The notes under the pieces: model-generated | Told to the model about the DNA's origin: nothing | The model's database searches: none | What the model saw: only the letters and a program-made list of their open reading frames with translations | Source of the DNA: Ligula intestinalis | Lineage: Eukaryota; Platyhelminthes; Cestoda; Diphyllobothriidea; Diphyllobothriidae | Reading direction: 5' to 3' | Assembly (NCBI GenBank): GCA_036362985.1 | Contig: JAYGXS010000001.1 | Location: forward strand, 71,389,374-71,453,373 | DNA: 64,000 nucleotides | Shown: positions 22,120 through 35,450 of the stretch, in pieces | Numbering within the stretch: position 1 is the stretch's first letter | Layout: each line of letters opens with the position of its first letter | Position numbers and translations under genes: made by a program

Positions 22120-24940
22120 ACAAATTGTGCACACTCTCCTACCTTCTAAGCCAGATTAAGTGCAGCAGTATATATACTTTTAACTCCGGTATCCTATGAC
22201 TTATAAGTATTCATTTTAACTTTATAGGCAGTTACACGTTTTTTTAGCAAATATCTTAACAAATATTGATTTAAAACTGCGAAAACGCTAGGCTTTGTTT
22301 AAATTATAAAAGTACAATCAAAGATAAATACAAGGGGTATTATTTAAAGAGGAATTTCGGTGAAACTATCTATTACCTTTGATATAGAGCACAGTTTGAA
22401 TTCCATGTTTTTACCTCTTTGGAGCTTCCAGTTTAAGTTGGGGCTACGGCCGCATTTCCCGAAAAGCAAAAATATATGGCAACCACACGCCCTGAGTGTA
22501 CAATTTGTTTGAACCGGCGATAAAAATTCTATTTAAATCGTCCTTATTGTACTTTTCTAAGGGTATAAATTAATAAAATAATACTTTTTAGGGAATTTAT
22601 AAAACACAAGGGATCTATTAAGTAGTTTAAAAATACGCACTTTATATAAAAGCAAATCTAGTAAACGTGCGAATCAGTGAAACTAAGTCAACTCGATTTT
22701 TGAATAAAAGGAGACCCTATGAAAGCAAAAACATATAAATTATTAAACCTAAGCAAATGTACTTTAAAACCACCTCCTTAGAAAATGTTTAAACACATCT
22801 GTCAAGAATCAGTATAATATTAAGCGTTCCTGTCAAGAAACAGCCTGTAATTCAAATTTATATCCCAGCGTAATTTTAACAGAATATATCGGTTCTTCCT
22901 TTTTGGATTTTTTTACATGCATGTTATTAAAATTAACAGATTTTTTCGTTATTTTGCCTATGCTGACGACAAGTTAATCTACTTTTAGGGCGCATTTTGG
23001 CGGGACGGTCAGTGATGTCTAAATGTAAAAGACATGGTCACATGTAATTTTAAGTTTGCAACTTTGTGTACACGAAAAACCAATATAGATTTTTCAATCT
23101 TCCTTCTAGATTTTTTTGGTTTTTTTAGTAATGAATTTCAGATAAATAGCAAAATACTAATGTTTATGTCACAATATAGAGTTTCAAAAAATCGCTTATA
23201 AGCTTACAGTTCAATTTATATCAAAAACTGCACAATATGATATTTATTGACAGCTTTTACTGACATTCTGCATTTTTGGACGTTAATTCAATGGTACACG
23301 ATGGTTTTGGTCCTATCTGCAGGTTCTCTGAATAACGACGTTCCCCGCCGACTAAAGTGTTAACATTCGCAACCGAATTTGTCAATTGATTAGTATGTGA
23401 TGAATCAAAAATAATCAACTGATATGTATGATTTGTTAAAAGCGCTTAAGTTTGAAATTTCCCTGAAGAATGTATGAGATCGTCACCTTGTCTAAGGTTA
23501 CGTCAAAAATGAAATGAAGGCCTGACCGTTTTCTGATAAAATCTCCGTAGCAAGATAAAGAGCTCATTTAATCTTCAAATAGGAACCATGTTCCCTTCAA
23601 TGGTCATATCAGTATTAAGCTCACGTGAAAATGACAAAGCTTCTAACCGTTCTGTATCCAGCAATCTCCGTAGTGGTAATCAAATCATACAAAAAGTGTC
23701 ATACCAAATGTTTCAAATGCAACATAACTTAACGTTAATTTCCAAAATTATAAAAAAGTTAAACGGATACACAGAAAAAATCTTGGGAAATTTAACTGAT
23801 CGATTGCAACATACATTAATACTGCCTTTTGAGGAATCTCACTAGAAAGCTTTGCTAAACCTTTTTAGAATAGATAAAATATGTTGGTTTTGCTTAAAGA
23901 GGATTTCCTTGTCTTGCCCTTTAATTTGACGGAGTTGCATGAAAGAAAACATAATTTTTCAACTTCTGTGAGTCCCATTAGAAAAAACTCACAGGTCAGA
24001 ACAGCAGTTTTTTATAAAAGCATTCGCACGCGTGCAAAAACTCTCAGATTGGTATAATTATATCAAACCGAATTTATGCTCATATTCATAAGTATTTAGA
24101 CTGAAAATAGCTTTTTATTAACTTATTCTGCAGGCGGAAAGAAAATTTTCTGGAACAGCTTATATGACCTTATAAAATGTGAAGCATTGCCTTTGCCGAA
24201 AACAGGTTGTCTTATTGTCCGTCATCAAGTCGCATACTATCTTTATAGACGTTTTTTTCGCAAACGAAAATGTTGTTTGATTTTATCAGATGGTTTGCGA
24301 TCCTCGACTTTCAACAAAGGAGCGTAAACCTATTCTACGATCACTTTTGGCAGTTAACGTGTCGCCGAATTATATATTTACCTCAACCAAAGCCAAGGCT
24401 CGTGAATCTTTATAAACAGGGACTAGCTTCAAAGACACCGGCCGATTCAATTTCAGGTCTTGGTTACGTGTCAGTATTGGTGCCTATAGCGCTCCTTTCT
24501 AAACTTCGACATAAAAATGTACGCTAGGTCTTATGCACCTGTATTCTTATGCATATTTTGTGCACTGATGGCCGGTCAGTTGATTACATCACTCAATGCT
24601 ATCCAAGATCATGAAGTGTGATTTTGAACACAAAGGGTGATAGAATCGACTGTTTTGTTGTTTTTCTTGATGTAAAATCCTTAGATATTTCACTCCCAAC
24701 AGAAAACAGCAGTTTCAGTCGGCTTTTTCTGGCGTTAAAAGAATAAAGTTCTTTTAAATTATGAAAGATTTAGTCCTATGCACTTTTTCCTTTATTTTCT
24801 CTGCTGTTATAAAATCACGTATATTTTAACAAAAAAATCTCTCTCTTTCTCATTTGGTGTTTAATTCACATTTTCTGTTTAAAAGATATGATCTCCAGGT
24901 TAATTTGTGTTTGCTGTTTCAAAATAATCTTCTTTTTCCT
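22120..24940. other. AT-rich non-coding DNA, nothing firm
   Basis: No supportable gene. A plus-strand frame at 23588-23845 (85 codons, ATG start, polar and partly amphipathic) and another at 24270-24527 have somewhat protein-like text but no recognised domain, splice context or homology, so I do not call them. Confidence 0.55.
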
Positions 24941-24959
24941 TTCTTTAAATGCTGAACCT

Positions 24960-26010
24960 ACAAATTCTTGCCCCATAATAACACATTCAAAATCTCTTCA
25001 ATTATATATATCACGCAGTAAACTTTATCCAAAATTGTCCTTTAACATTAACAATGGCTTCTACCCTACCTGGATTACGGAGGATGTCCAAGGGAACCTT
25101 TCTCCAGAAGTCTATCAGGAATCTCTCTAATCCGGCAACAGCAGTAAAAGCCGACGATTTTTCGTCAACGATATAACGAAGAATAAATCATAAACTTTCA
25201 AACCAATTCAAGTAAGGACTCTTGGTTGACCACACTTATTTTCTTCAGATATATTGATACTTCTCAGTCAGAAACCTACGTATACCCAGAGATGTGGCTG
25301 CATCCTGCTTACCATAATCCTTGACATGTCAAGAAAAGTTAATTCTCAAATATTGACCTATCTACACGATTTGCTTTCCAATCTTGTTAACAGGTTTTTC
25401 TGTGCAATCACCTCTCCAAAATATTAACATTCACCCTTGACCCTTTGGTGCATGATGGAGATCAGAAAGCCCTCTAAAGATCACAGTTCCCCAAACCACG
25501 ACTGTTGGGCTAAAAATTTGAATTTCAACCTTCTAAGCAGCATTACCACTTGCAACTCAAATAACGTTATCATTTTATTTTGGCAAATGGAACAGTTCAT
25601 ACGTTGCCTCCTCGAAGAAGAAGACTTGTTTCAATCGTCAAAACTGCATCTCCTGACCTACTTGATGAAGGTCATCCTATGTTAAATGTGTCTTAATATA
25701 ATGCAAAACTTCATGAAAATGCCAGTTAAAAATGGACATAGCAATTTTCAGGTCTTTGGCAATCGGTTTCTTTGTGAGTTTAATTGTGATTGTCTTGATT
25801 CACCGATGCAATTTGCAATAACGATCTTTTAAATTATTCACCGAATTTTGGTCTTCCAAAGTTCTTTTCTTTGTGAGGGTACCTTACAGATTGTCCTGTG
25901 GCCACCAATACTTGATCATCCTGACGGATACATGCAAAGCTTTACAACCCCTTATTTTTTCGTCCCGTTCTCTATTACACGTATAGCTTGAACTTTTTCC
26001 CCTGAGAGTT
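24960..26010 (-). pseudogene. Tc1/mariner-type transposase remnant
   Basis: Read on the minus strand in several frames, pieces of a DDE transposase of the IS630/Tc1/mariner superfamily appear in the right order. An N-terminal helix-turn-helix/linker region lies at about 25990-25700. A VVVWG block followed by GLSDLHHAPKG lies at about 25500-25430 (family motif around the first catalytic Asp: mVWGai..G...l.fv..g). Then comes a QDAATS-like remnant of the QDGAPAH motif (second Asp) near 25300, and WSTKSPYLNWFE, matching the family's WPPKSPDLNPIE, at about 25231-25196. Beyond it FWRKVPLDILRNP resembles the C-terminal EW.kIP.e.lrn region. At least three frameshifts and several stops separate the blocks; it is dead. 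Terminal inverted repeats were not located. Confidence 0.6.
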
Positions 26011-29000
26011 ACATCATCCGGATCCCAGGTTAAAAGTTAACAGGTTTATAGCTTCCCATTGTATTTATATTGTACACTTAGCATTCTGTGGAAATTTGGT
26101 AGAAGAAGTTCCTTTGGAAAACAATGTTTAATGAGTGAATTTTCGACACTGGCTCACAAAGGTCGTCAACAAACGGATAGGAATCGTACAACACTTTTAC
26201 GGAATTATACTTGGTGGGATGCCGACCTTCCAGTTCATTCTGCAGAAAAATATTTCATAAATATTTCACCAACTAACAAGGTTGAAGAGCACATCAAAAA
26301 TATTAGCAATTTTTTTTATTTTAAAGAAATTGCCTACATTTTAAAAGGTATGAATAAGTTTTGGAACAACCGAATAATGCCCTACAATTTAAAAAACATG
26401 GCACATTTCTCTCATGCAATTTTTACTGAATTTGAGCCACAGAGTATACATATAAGTATCGTCAGTAAAGAATCATTTGAGTCTCTATTGCTTTAAACTT
26501 TGGGGTCTTTGACAAATTACTTATGCTGAGCCTGGTCAAAATTCCAGTGATGTATTCATAGATGTATCATACTCGAAACATGTAATTTGCTAACGGTTAA
26601 AGATGATAATAAATGTGTTGCGCATGTTATCTTAAATAAACATTTGCATACACAATGGCAATTTCTGGTTGTTAAACGGTGACTTTTACTTTATATAGAT
26701 CTCGCAAATGATAAAATTGGCCCTATAAAAAACTGACCTGCTGCTTTGAATTAATTTTGTTTATTTTTCTGAAGACTAATGACTACTTAACCTGATGAGG
26801 TTGACCACGGACTGCATCTTTACATCTTCCTCATGGTCTTGATTTTCATGTTATCATGGCACTTACGTATGCCGCCTTTGAATAGGTCTTCTTAACTTGC
26901 GGTAACTACCTATAATTTTCTCACTGTTGAAGTAAAGAATTGGCCTATGCTTTTAATATCGGGCTTCTTATGAACTTCCGATCTGGCGGTGTATTGTATA
27001 CTTCATCGATCGGTGCTGCTAGTATTGCCACGAAGAAGCGTCTAAATTTTCGTTAAGGCATAATGTATTTAGCAATTTAAAAGCATCTCTGATACTTATT
27101 TAATGCGAAATATTTTAAACCCGACTTTTATTGTTGGAATAATGAACGTTTGAAAACATTTTATTTTATGATTATCCCCTGTATCGGAATAAATGCATAC
27201 TTTTTCTATCTAAATTTTACAGGCAGTGTATAATGCAGCTTGCAGGTACTTTCATTATGGTTTCAAATTAAAGTGCTTTACAGGCCGATGCTAGATTACC
27301 CGGTTGCTACTTCGTTTGGCTACATGTGGCTGGTAGTAGTTATTTATCTTGGAATCTTAAAAATAATCAGATCATTCGAAAATAGTGTGCACAATTATTC
27401 AACAGATTATTCTTAAAATTCTACCATTTTATTATTTTTTTAAAAATTGAACAGGCCCTGTAGCTAACGCAAACTTAATTTCCACAAATTACCTAAAAAC
27501 TCCAAGAAAAGTCTTTATGCTTTACTTAATCTCGCATCAATCTACGTGGACATTATGAGGATAAGGTTTTCAGACGAAAACATCCATATTCTGCTTCATA
27601 CACTGTTTTAAAGCAGCTTTAACTACATTTCCTTGAAATTTAAATGCACTTAATTATCTTTAAAATCTAAATTTAAAACGTAGCATTGGTATACTATTTA
27701 GTCTATTACCTGCTGTTTTCTGCACCTCAAAACTAAAATAGGCGTTCGCGTTCATTTCATAGGGAAAATGTCCCTTAAAAACCTTTATCGCAAACTAAAA
27801 ATCCCATTGGCTTGTAGACAGTCTCCTATTTTTAGAAAAAAATACTATCAACCTCCTCTAGGTAACAACCTACTCAATGGACTTGGACAATGTTTCCGAT
27901 TGACAGACAATAAAGTCACATTAGCGGACGAATTTCGTTTATCTCAAATCTCTTGTCGCTGTAGCAGGCAACATTAGTAGAAAGTCGTTCACTTTTACAC
28001 TGCCGTAGGAGTCTAGTTTTTGCAGACTTGGAAGTTCATTCATACTATCAAAAAAAGCCATAAATCATTTCTACTCTCCCACCTAACCTCAATGTTTCAC
28101 GCCCTTCTACGTCAATTTTTGACCCGTTAACCTCGCTAAGGCAGGTTCCTTCTTAGTGCACGAGACGCCTCTTGTTTGGCCTCACGTGCCATCAAACTCC
28201 ATGACTAATTTCCGGTGATTAGTTTCCAAAAGGGCAGAGAGTGCCAACACAGGTTTCCGAAGGCTAAATAGCAGGCAACATATGAGGGGCAGTTTGCATG
28301 GTTAACACGTCTGACCTCTGTCAGCTAGGCTCTACGTTTGACATTGAGAGGGCCACGAAGCCACGTCACTGAACCCAAAACTGTTGGCGCAGATTCCACA
28401 GCCTGAAAATTCCAAAAAAAAATAATTTTCTTATATATTAACTGAATTAATCCCCAACAACCTCTTGGACCGTTTCATACTAAACTGGCAGAGAGGCTGA
28501 ATTTTTTTAGTTTTCAGGATAAACAGCTTTTATTTGGTTATCCTATGTATAACGGTCAACGTAACGGCTTTAACTCAGAGTAATATATGAGACAAAAATG
28601 CTGACCTGTGGGAAAGTCAAACCGGATGTCTTAAGACCTTTTATTCCAAAGCAGCAAAGTATACGCTATTTTCAGTGAGCATTAGGATGCATCAGGGTTT
28701 TATATTTCAACAAGCGTAAATTCATCGAAAACAGGTTAACAATCGCAACTGCGTTAATTTCCGTCCAGTCTTCAGTACGACTGATTCCGCTTAAACATTC
28801 ATCTTAAAGCTCATTTTATCCGGCTTTAGGAGCTAAGACCTAGGCTTCCTGTCATGCCTAGTGCTTCAAAACGGGAAAATTACTTGGCTAATCATCTTCT
28901 TATTGCCTACTGTTCTTGGTAGCAGTATTTCATATAGTTATCCATTTCCTATGAAATTGTTTTCGTAACTAATCATCTGCACCGCACGATTATGTTCTAT

Positions 29001-29900
29001 TGAAGTTTTAGTACTTGAATTATCTTGCCTTGTTTTTTAGAAAGAAAAACTCATTTTCATTTCTGTTTTACATGTCTACGTAAAAGCAATCCGGTGCAAT
29101 CTTTAAAATAATTCCAATTTCGAAAAAATTATCTTGGGCTTCAGGTGCATGGTTTTAGGAACTGTCATCAAATTAATTTTAAAAACACCGCTTCATTTGA
29201 ACTGTATATGGGCCCACTCACTAATTTGGAGTTTTAGATAAGGTAGTGTTATTAGTGCTCTCGTATTTAACGCAATCTTATGCTTAATTTCAACGAAAAA
29301 GGTCAAGTTTGGAGTTAAAGTGTACGGCTGGGTGCGGATTTAGGTGATGCCTGATAGTCAGCATAAGGCCACCAATCACATAGGGTTTTGTGTCTGTGTT
29401 TACCCAGTTTTTATAGTAGGCCTGAACGAGACATCGATATAAATAAATAACAGTTTTTTACACGTGGCTCGGAAAGCTGATAAAAGTAACATTTTTCAGG
29501 ATCGAAGTACGTTGACTGATTAAATTATCGCACTTGTCTCTCTTCCTATTTATAAAAAAATGAACCATCTGTATTCCTTCGGTTTTGAAGAAGATATTAT
29601 TTTTTGCATGCTGACTAAATCTTAATATTTAAATCTACTTGAGGTTATTTGAGAATTTAATTCGCTGATTCTATTAGTTCCCTGATACATTACTCCACAG
29701 TTCATAGCACAATTATATGTTTAGCTCATAGGGGAAAATAAAGACACATTTATCGCCCAGTTAAAAGATACGCGGTCTACTTCTAAATTTAGGCCCATAT
29801 AGCCTGATATTATGCTAGAGAAGACATTCTTTCAATGAAATTAACCGTACATGGGGATTTGAAAACTGTTCATTAGGACAGATAGCGTCATTCGAATGGA
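26011..29900. other. AT-rich non-coding DNA
   Basis: The plus-strand frame 26059-26496 (145 codons) is the longest unexplained frame in the window. It has no recognised motif, and about one such frame is expected by chance at this size and composition. A fragment resembling a MITE end (GGGCCCACTCACTAAT, about 29210-29225) is noted but too short to call. Confidence 0.55.
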
Positions 29901-29924
29901 AAAAAACTTCCGCCGGCACACCAA

Positions 29925-30095
29925 AAAGGCACCTGAAGTTTCGATATCCTTCGTGGATTCGTCACCAAGATATGGTCAGAGAGCAATAACATATAGAACC
30001 CCTATCTGTTGCTCTATTGCTATTGCTTTCTGAATATGTTTTTGATGACAAATCCGCGATGTAAATCGAAACGTCAGCAATCAAATGGTCTTCTT
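29925..30095. mobile_element. inverted-arm hammerhead-like element 2 (non-coding)
   Basis: The left arm (about 29925-29980) reads on the minus strand. It has a helix II hairpin (six pairs with one bulged A) and GAAAC at plus 29938-29942, but ACTTC replaces the usual palindrome. The right arm (30040-30095) reads on the plus strand with UUGAUGA at 30042-30048 (one base off CUGAUGA), GAAA at 30068-30071 and ACGUC at 30071-30075, ending in a GGTCTTCTTC block. The two arms share the AATCC-GCGA/ACGA helix II text. The centre holds an imperfect hairpin, 29981-29996 with 30002-30014. No coding sequence is present. Text beyond the left arm (AAGATATGGTCAGAGAGCA) is shared with the arms at 52.2 and 61.2 kb. 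Confidence 0.5.
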
Positions 30096-30115
30096 CACAA
30101 TTTGATCAGTTTTTC

Positions 30116-31590
30116 CCCGGACGTTGAACAACTGCAAGAATCTTAGCCGGAATATAAGCAAAATATGATGAACAATGCTAAGCACAGAATTCTTACTTTT
30201 GCAAACGTGACTACGGAAAAAATCTTTTATTTTTTTATGGTTATCATGTCTAGCATACAGCTGAAATCTTATCCTGCTTCAGAAATTCGTCTTGATTCCA
30301 ACTTGAAATGAAAAAAATGGACTGTGGGTTCTGCTTTATATAGGCGAGAAACAGAGTTCTACCTCTTACACTAAATTTGGCAGGGGTTTATGACCAAATT
30401 AAAAAAAGACGAAAACTACGGCCAACTTTTCAAGGGCAGTATGTTAATGGAGGATTTTAAAACTAATGTATGTGCCTACGTGATTATGGGAAAGCGGATA
30501 GGTTTTTATATAAATCTTATGTGTTGATAGCTCAATACTCGGTAACGTACGCAATGTCCACTCCCTAAAAAGAATTTAAGTTTCTGATCGAAAAACGACG
30601 TGCTACCTCTGTATCCGATGTAGGTATCAGAAGTGATGTTACCTTAGATAATGCGCTTCATTAAATATAAAGCTTCCATGGTTCGTTACCCTTTTGGTTT
30701 TCTTTTGCAAAGTCGGAACCACAAAGGGAATTTAAATATGGCGAAAACGCGAAAGCAGAAGCCCTCGGACTAAAACAAATAGGTGACTTTGGCATCCTGC
30801 GTCTGCGTGGTGGCGCATTAGTTACAGTCGCTTACGAGATAGCCCCAAGGGAATTGGCCACCGATTTATGACATTGTTGCGAAACATATATTCGAATTAA
30901 AACTCTCAAATCGTATGCTTTATGCTACATCTACATATTTTACACAACACTTGGTGATTGAAAAATACCGCAACTGTTGGGATTGACGTTACAATTTGCA
31001 GCAATTGCATCACAGTTCGCGGAAGTGGAGATACGAACAATTTATGGCGAGTGCTTCATGCAAAATGTCTAAGTTTGTAACTGATTGATAATTACTTGCA
31101 TACCAGCGCGAAGGCATTAACAAAATCTTCTGAATAATTACCAACTTTAGACAGATTTAGTCTTTAAAAGAAGAATAATAAGTACTACGTGTTCTTCAAG
31201 GAAAATAAATTTTCTCGATAGTCCATAAGTTCCGGAAATGTCAAATAGCTATAAATTAAAACAACAAATTTAAATCTTTGCTCACAACTTTGTGTATATA
31301 ACATAAATTTTTTGGTCAAAATATTTCATGCATATAACAATAAATGGATGACTGTGTATTTCATGGTTTCCTCCATCAATAGAGATTTCGCTGGACTTTT
31401 ACCTCAAAACCTTCAAACTATGATATATATTAAGACCATTTACCGAAAAAAAATAAGTTTTTGATATTAATTCGTTTTTAAAATGGTCATGTGGACAATA
31501 CTTAGAAAGGCTTTAAAACACTAGAAGAAATAGTTGAGCAAAAAGAACGTCCGCAAAAAAGCGGAGCGCGATTATAGTTAAATAGAGGCG
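30116..31590. other. AT-rich non-coding DNA, nothing recognised
   Basis: No gene, RNA or mobile element that I can support. Confidence 0.6.
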
Positions 31591-31599
31591 CAACTGTCT

Positions 31600-32650
31600 A
31601 CCTCACTCTAACTCTAACCGTTTTGACCGGTGACATGACCGAACTCAAGAGGACAAGGCTTTGGGCGAAAGCCACTTTCACCAGATGCAGCCAGAAAAAC
31701 CGCCTAAACTTAGTATTTAGTGACAGTAGACTTTGCGCGGGTACTACTGCACTGCCTACCCTCACTTATTTAAAGTAGGTGTCTAGGCTGACTTAAGTTA
31801 GCCAGGACTGGTACTGCTATTACAATTCTGCTACTCCTAATATGATCTAGCGATAGTATTTGCCGATACTACTATGACTGTTTTGTAAGTCAGAAGTGAC
31901 GCTGATTAAAGTCAGCACTGTGTTCTTATCTACTTAATCTCGGCAGCAGGTCTTATAGTACTGGTGCTTGCACTGACGCCACCATTTGTCAGAGGTAACG
32001 CTGTTTAAGCGAACACTAGGGCTCATATTCCCTTCGTCTCAATAAGGAGTGGAACGCTGCGTTTAATTATTTCGTGTAAGTACATGCTTGGGGTCCTGAG
32101 TATGGCAACGTTTGCCTTGGTTTTCACCCTCTCAACTCTATCCATCGAACTGTGTACGTCTCTACTAAGTATGGACTCGGATACTGCTATTATAGGTACG
32201 TAACTTGATGACCGTGCTAATTACTAGCAATAATTCTTACTAATGCCAGTGGATAGTATAATATAACTACTGCTTCTGTGTGCTTTTTAAGGAGTGACAC
32301 CCAGTATGCACTCCCAATTTGTGTGCTGAAAAAGTGATTAGCATTCGGATAATATTAAAGCGTTTGAAACTAAATGCAAAAGTCAAACCATGCCCTTTTG
32401 TGTGCATTGTGTCGTATATAAACTAAGATTTCTGCGGCTCATGCTTCTACTTGTAATGGGTAATGTAGCTAAATGTAAGTTATACTGACAATTCTGAAAA
32501 AAAACATGCTTCTGAGACCCGGACAAATAAGGACAGGCCTCGGATTTCGCCCTCGCAACTCTATCCATCAGGCTCTGTCATGTTTTGGGTTAGCGTTACG
32601 CTACTAAGTACTATCTCAAGTACTAGCAAGCCTTAACGTTGCATGTTGAT
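31600..32650 (+). repeat. diverged direct repeats, spacing about 420 bp
   Basis: The text around CAACTCTATCCATC occurs at about 32130-32148 and again at about 32553-32571, in matching context over roughly 32 bp (CCTYGGWTTTCRCCCTC just upstream, CTACTAAGTA further on, ACATGCTT before both). A weaker third match may lie near 31650. Composition is less AT-rich than the flanks, with many TACTGCTATTA/CTACTAAGTA words, as in an old satellite or a duplicated element. The repeat borders are not clear. Confidence 0.4.
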
Positions 32651-34690
32651 ATTTCTCTTTTTATGCTTACTATAGTTTTTAACTCGTCTTCATTTTCTAG
32701 GGATGTCTCCTGTCTAAAAGGAGGTAAATCTGCTCCATAAAGTACTAGCATTACTATTTCCTATAGCAATTTTATTAACTCAGTAATCATGAATAAGCAG
32801 AATGGATGTGAATATGGGCTTACCACATTGTGTCATCATCGTCTGGTGTTTGTGAGTATCTCCCGGGGGTTTTCTGTTGGCATGCTTTCTTTTTCCGCAG
32901 TTGCAAATCAGTAGATACAGGTAGGCGGATGTCTAGTGAATATGCGGCAGTTTCGGGGTTTTTAAGATCGATGTCTTATTTTAAGTTTGAGTAGAAGACC
33001 CCATAGCAGGTGCAATGTTAACAGGTACCACAGTATTGATGAGCTTTTAAACGAACTTTATCTTTGTCCATCTGTTCGCATTCGGTAGAACCGTATATTA
33101 AATTTAGGAGAACAAACGACAACTACTTTGACTTCGTCTGGTCTCTTGATAGCAACTTAGAACAAAAAACGCGCGACAAAGCTGTTCTATGGTGGCAGCT
33201 TCCTGTCTTACTTTTGGGCTTCAGTGTCAGTTAGTGGACAGATGATTAAAAGCCAAAAAGTCTGATCTGAGCGTTTTTGTTTCACACCACGAAATAGCAG
33301 ACAAAATAAAATGTAACTATCTTTTACACATTTTTCTTACAAAGTCCTAAGTATTTCTGTTACGCAAAAAAGTACCTTTACTTCTTTTAAGAAAAAGACT
33401 CCTGTATTTTTTCCATTTTGGCCTCAACAAGGAGCAGATGTCTGCAACGCTGCTTGTTAGCGAGTATCGTCTTATTCTCTTGACATCATGTTGCATACAA
33501 ATGCAGCCTTTCCCGGAGTTTTGAGTAAATAATACTCACTGATTTCAAAAATATTATTGCGCGTTATTTAACTTGCTGAATTATGTTTCACAATTTTGAG
33601 ATATCCTCAGCGTTGGAAATGCTGTTGGCTCTCAGAAGGTCCTACTGTTTAGCTTTTGCTGAAAATTAGTTAGAAAGCAGAAAACACTTTCTTCTGATGA
33701 CAGATTTTGAAAATTCTATTGCTATCAGTTTTCGAAAATCTCCTTTCTCTTTATTGGTCGTTTAACTTGACAAAAAATCGTGTAAGTTCTTTCTCTAAGG
33801 AAAATAACCTGAAAAGTTGCATATTAAAAAGTGATGTCTAGGGCTGTAGAAACGTGCACTTGAGCACAAATTTCCGGTACTCTGCGTTTTCTCACCGAGC
33901 CCAGAAAGATAATGCATGAAAGATTGTGTCAGATTCTGGATAATTTCACTATCACTATGGAATAATTTATACGCAGTTTTCCTCATTACGCCCAAACTCT
34001 GTGAGCCAAAAAGTACACTGTGAATATATTTATTTATAAGATATATCAAGCTGAATTTTAGGTAAAATATATTGTTGGCAAATTCAGTGTCTGCTATTTG
34101 CCTTTGACTTTTACGAAGTGTATTGCCATCAGGAGTAGAGATAGAGACCTACTTCTGCCCTTGAAAAAATAAAATCAATGAAAAATTTATAGCTTATGTT
34201 AGCTGCGCAAACCAGGCCTAGAATAAGCGACATTCGAGATCCTTGTTCGGGAGTTCAACCGTTGTTAATGGTGTTGCAGCTGATTTAGTGATATATTTCA
34301 TGTCGATGATAAACAGCCACCAAAGGCTTAACTGTATAAGGCAACTTAGAGAAACGTGCTATCGCATTAATAAACAGTGGCGGTCGAGAATCCATTGAGT
34401 TCTTCTTCGGATGGAAAGGAAAGTAAAGTAAGTTAAACCTTAGGTGCACTGTTCCTAACGATGTGGGACTGCTTGACGAGCAAGGTCCAACATTTGCTTT
34501 TATTTTGTTTAGATTGCTGCGCAGCGGACTATTATGTGTGAAAATTTGGTTCTTTTTCGGCCTAATACGCTACGCGCATTTTAGTGACGTACTTAATCCA
34601 TATAGTACACCGAATGTAGATACTTTATAATTCATTCTGTGGCTTTAATATGCTTTTTAAATGCTTTCCATCATATCGATTGTTCGATAT
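32651..34690. other. AT-rich non-coding DNA, nothing recognised
   Basis: No supportable gene. A CTGATGA...GAAA string at 33674-33694 was considered as a hammerhead and rejected. Confidence 0.6.
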
Positions 34691-34699
34691 ATTGCCTTG

Positions 34700-34942
34700 C
34701 CTTCTTATATATACAGAGAGAGAGCCCTTCGTCGCGCACACGACTGGGATGACTCACCTACCCACCGTTGGACAGTGGATCCGGAACGAGGGCTGACCCG
34801 CACATCTGGCTCAGAGGGGAGGTCGGGCAGTGGTCACACTACTGGGCAGGTTAACTTAGACGCGTTAACCATACACGGACAGGCAACCGATGACACACAC
34901 GGGTGCCAGCCACCCACAATGGAGGTGCCGCAGCTAATCCAC

Positions 34943-34978
<36 letters not shown>

Positions 34979-35450
34979 GTGAAAAATAGGCGATCACGGG
35001 AACAATGGGGTTAATTTCGGAATCAAACTGGGTTCTATTGTCTGAGGTGAGTCCTGTACGGCGCTTCACGACCTTTATGGTTGCCAACCTGGCGTCCCGT
35101 TTGCTTTGCATCTATTGGTACCGGGTGCCCTGTGGGGGTAGACGTTAGGCCAGCATCCTGCTGCGCAGAGTTTCGCGCCTTCACCTCGTTAGAGGGGGAG
35201 GGTGGGGTTGCTGTGGCATTGGTCATTGCCCCCGTTTGCATTGATCTCGTTTGCTGTTCAGGTCCTGCGTGTCCCTTTCTAGTTCCCGTTTTCCTTTGCC
35301 TATGCGCGTCTCACCCGTGGTTCCTGGGTTGCGCGCCTCGTCAGTAGTTGCTAGGTCAGTGCGAGTAAAGAGAGATCATCGGAAAATCGAGTTTTACGTG
35401 TGAATTTTCAAATAGGGAGCAGCAGCCCGTTGTCAGACTAAATGAGAAGT
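34700..35450. repeat. GC-rich flank of the Penelope-like remnant, with (AT)n
   Basis: Composition changes sharply from AT-rich to GC-rich near 34720. An (AT)n microsatellite runs 34947-34977. On the minus strand 35035-35241 gives a 68-codon frame rich in Thr, Pro, Asn and Gln, which could be the C-terminal tail or 3' region of the element at 35450-36780; this is inference. 34720-34946 is not recognised and could be a separate short element ending in the microsatellite. Confidence 0.35.

Noticed and set aside
26059..26496. 145-codon open frame, longest unexplained frame
   Set aside because: No motif or homology recognised; a rough estimate gives about one such frame by chance in 64 kb of this composition. 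It starts with TTG, not ATG.
29208..29228. Fragment resembling the MITE end (GGGCCCACTCACTAAT)
   Set aside because: Only about 20 bp match and the following text does not continue the element.
33674..33694. CTGATGA followed by GAAA, hammerhead-like
   Set aside because: The eight bases between the boxes cannot form helix II, and no helix I or element context is present.
34661..35111. Open frames on both strands through the GC-rich block
   Set aside because: They read through the (AT)n tract (Ile-Tyr repeats) and reflect the low stop density of GC-rich DNA; no motif.
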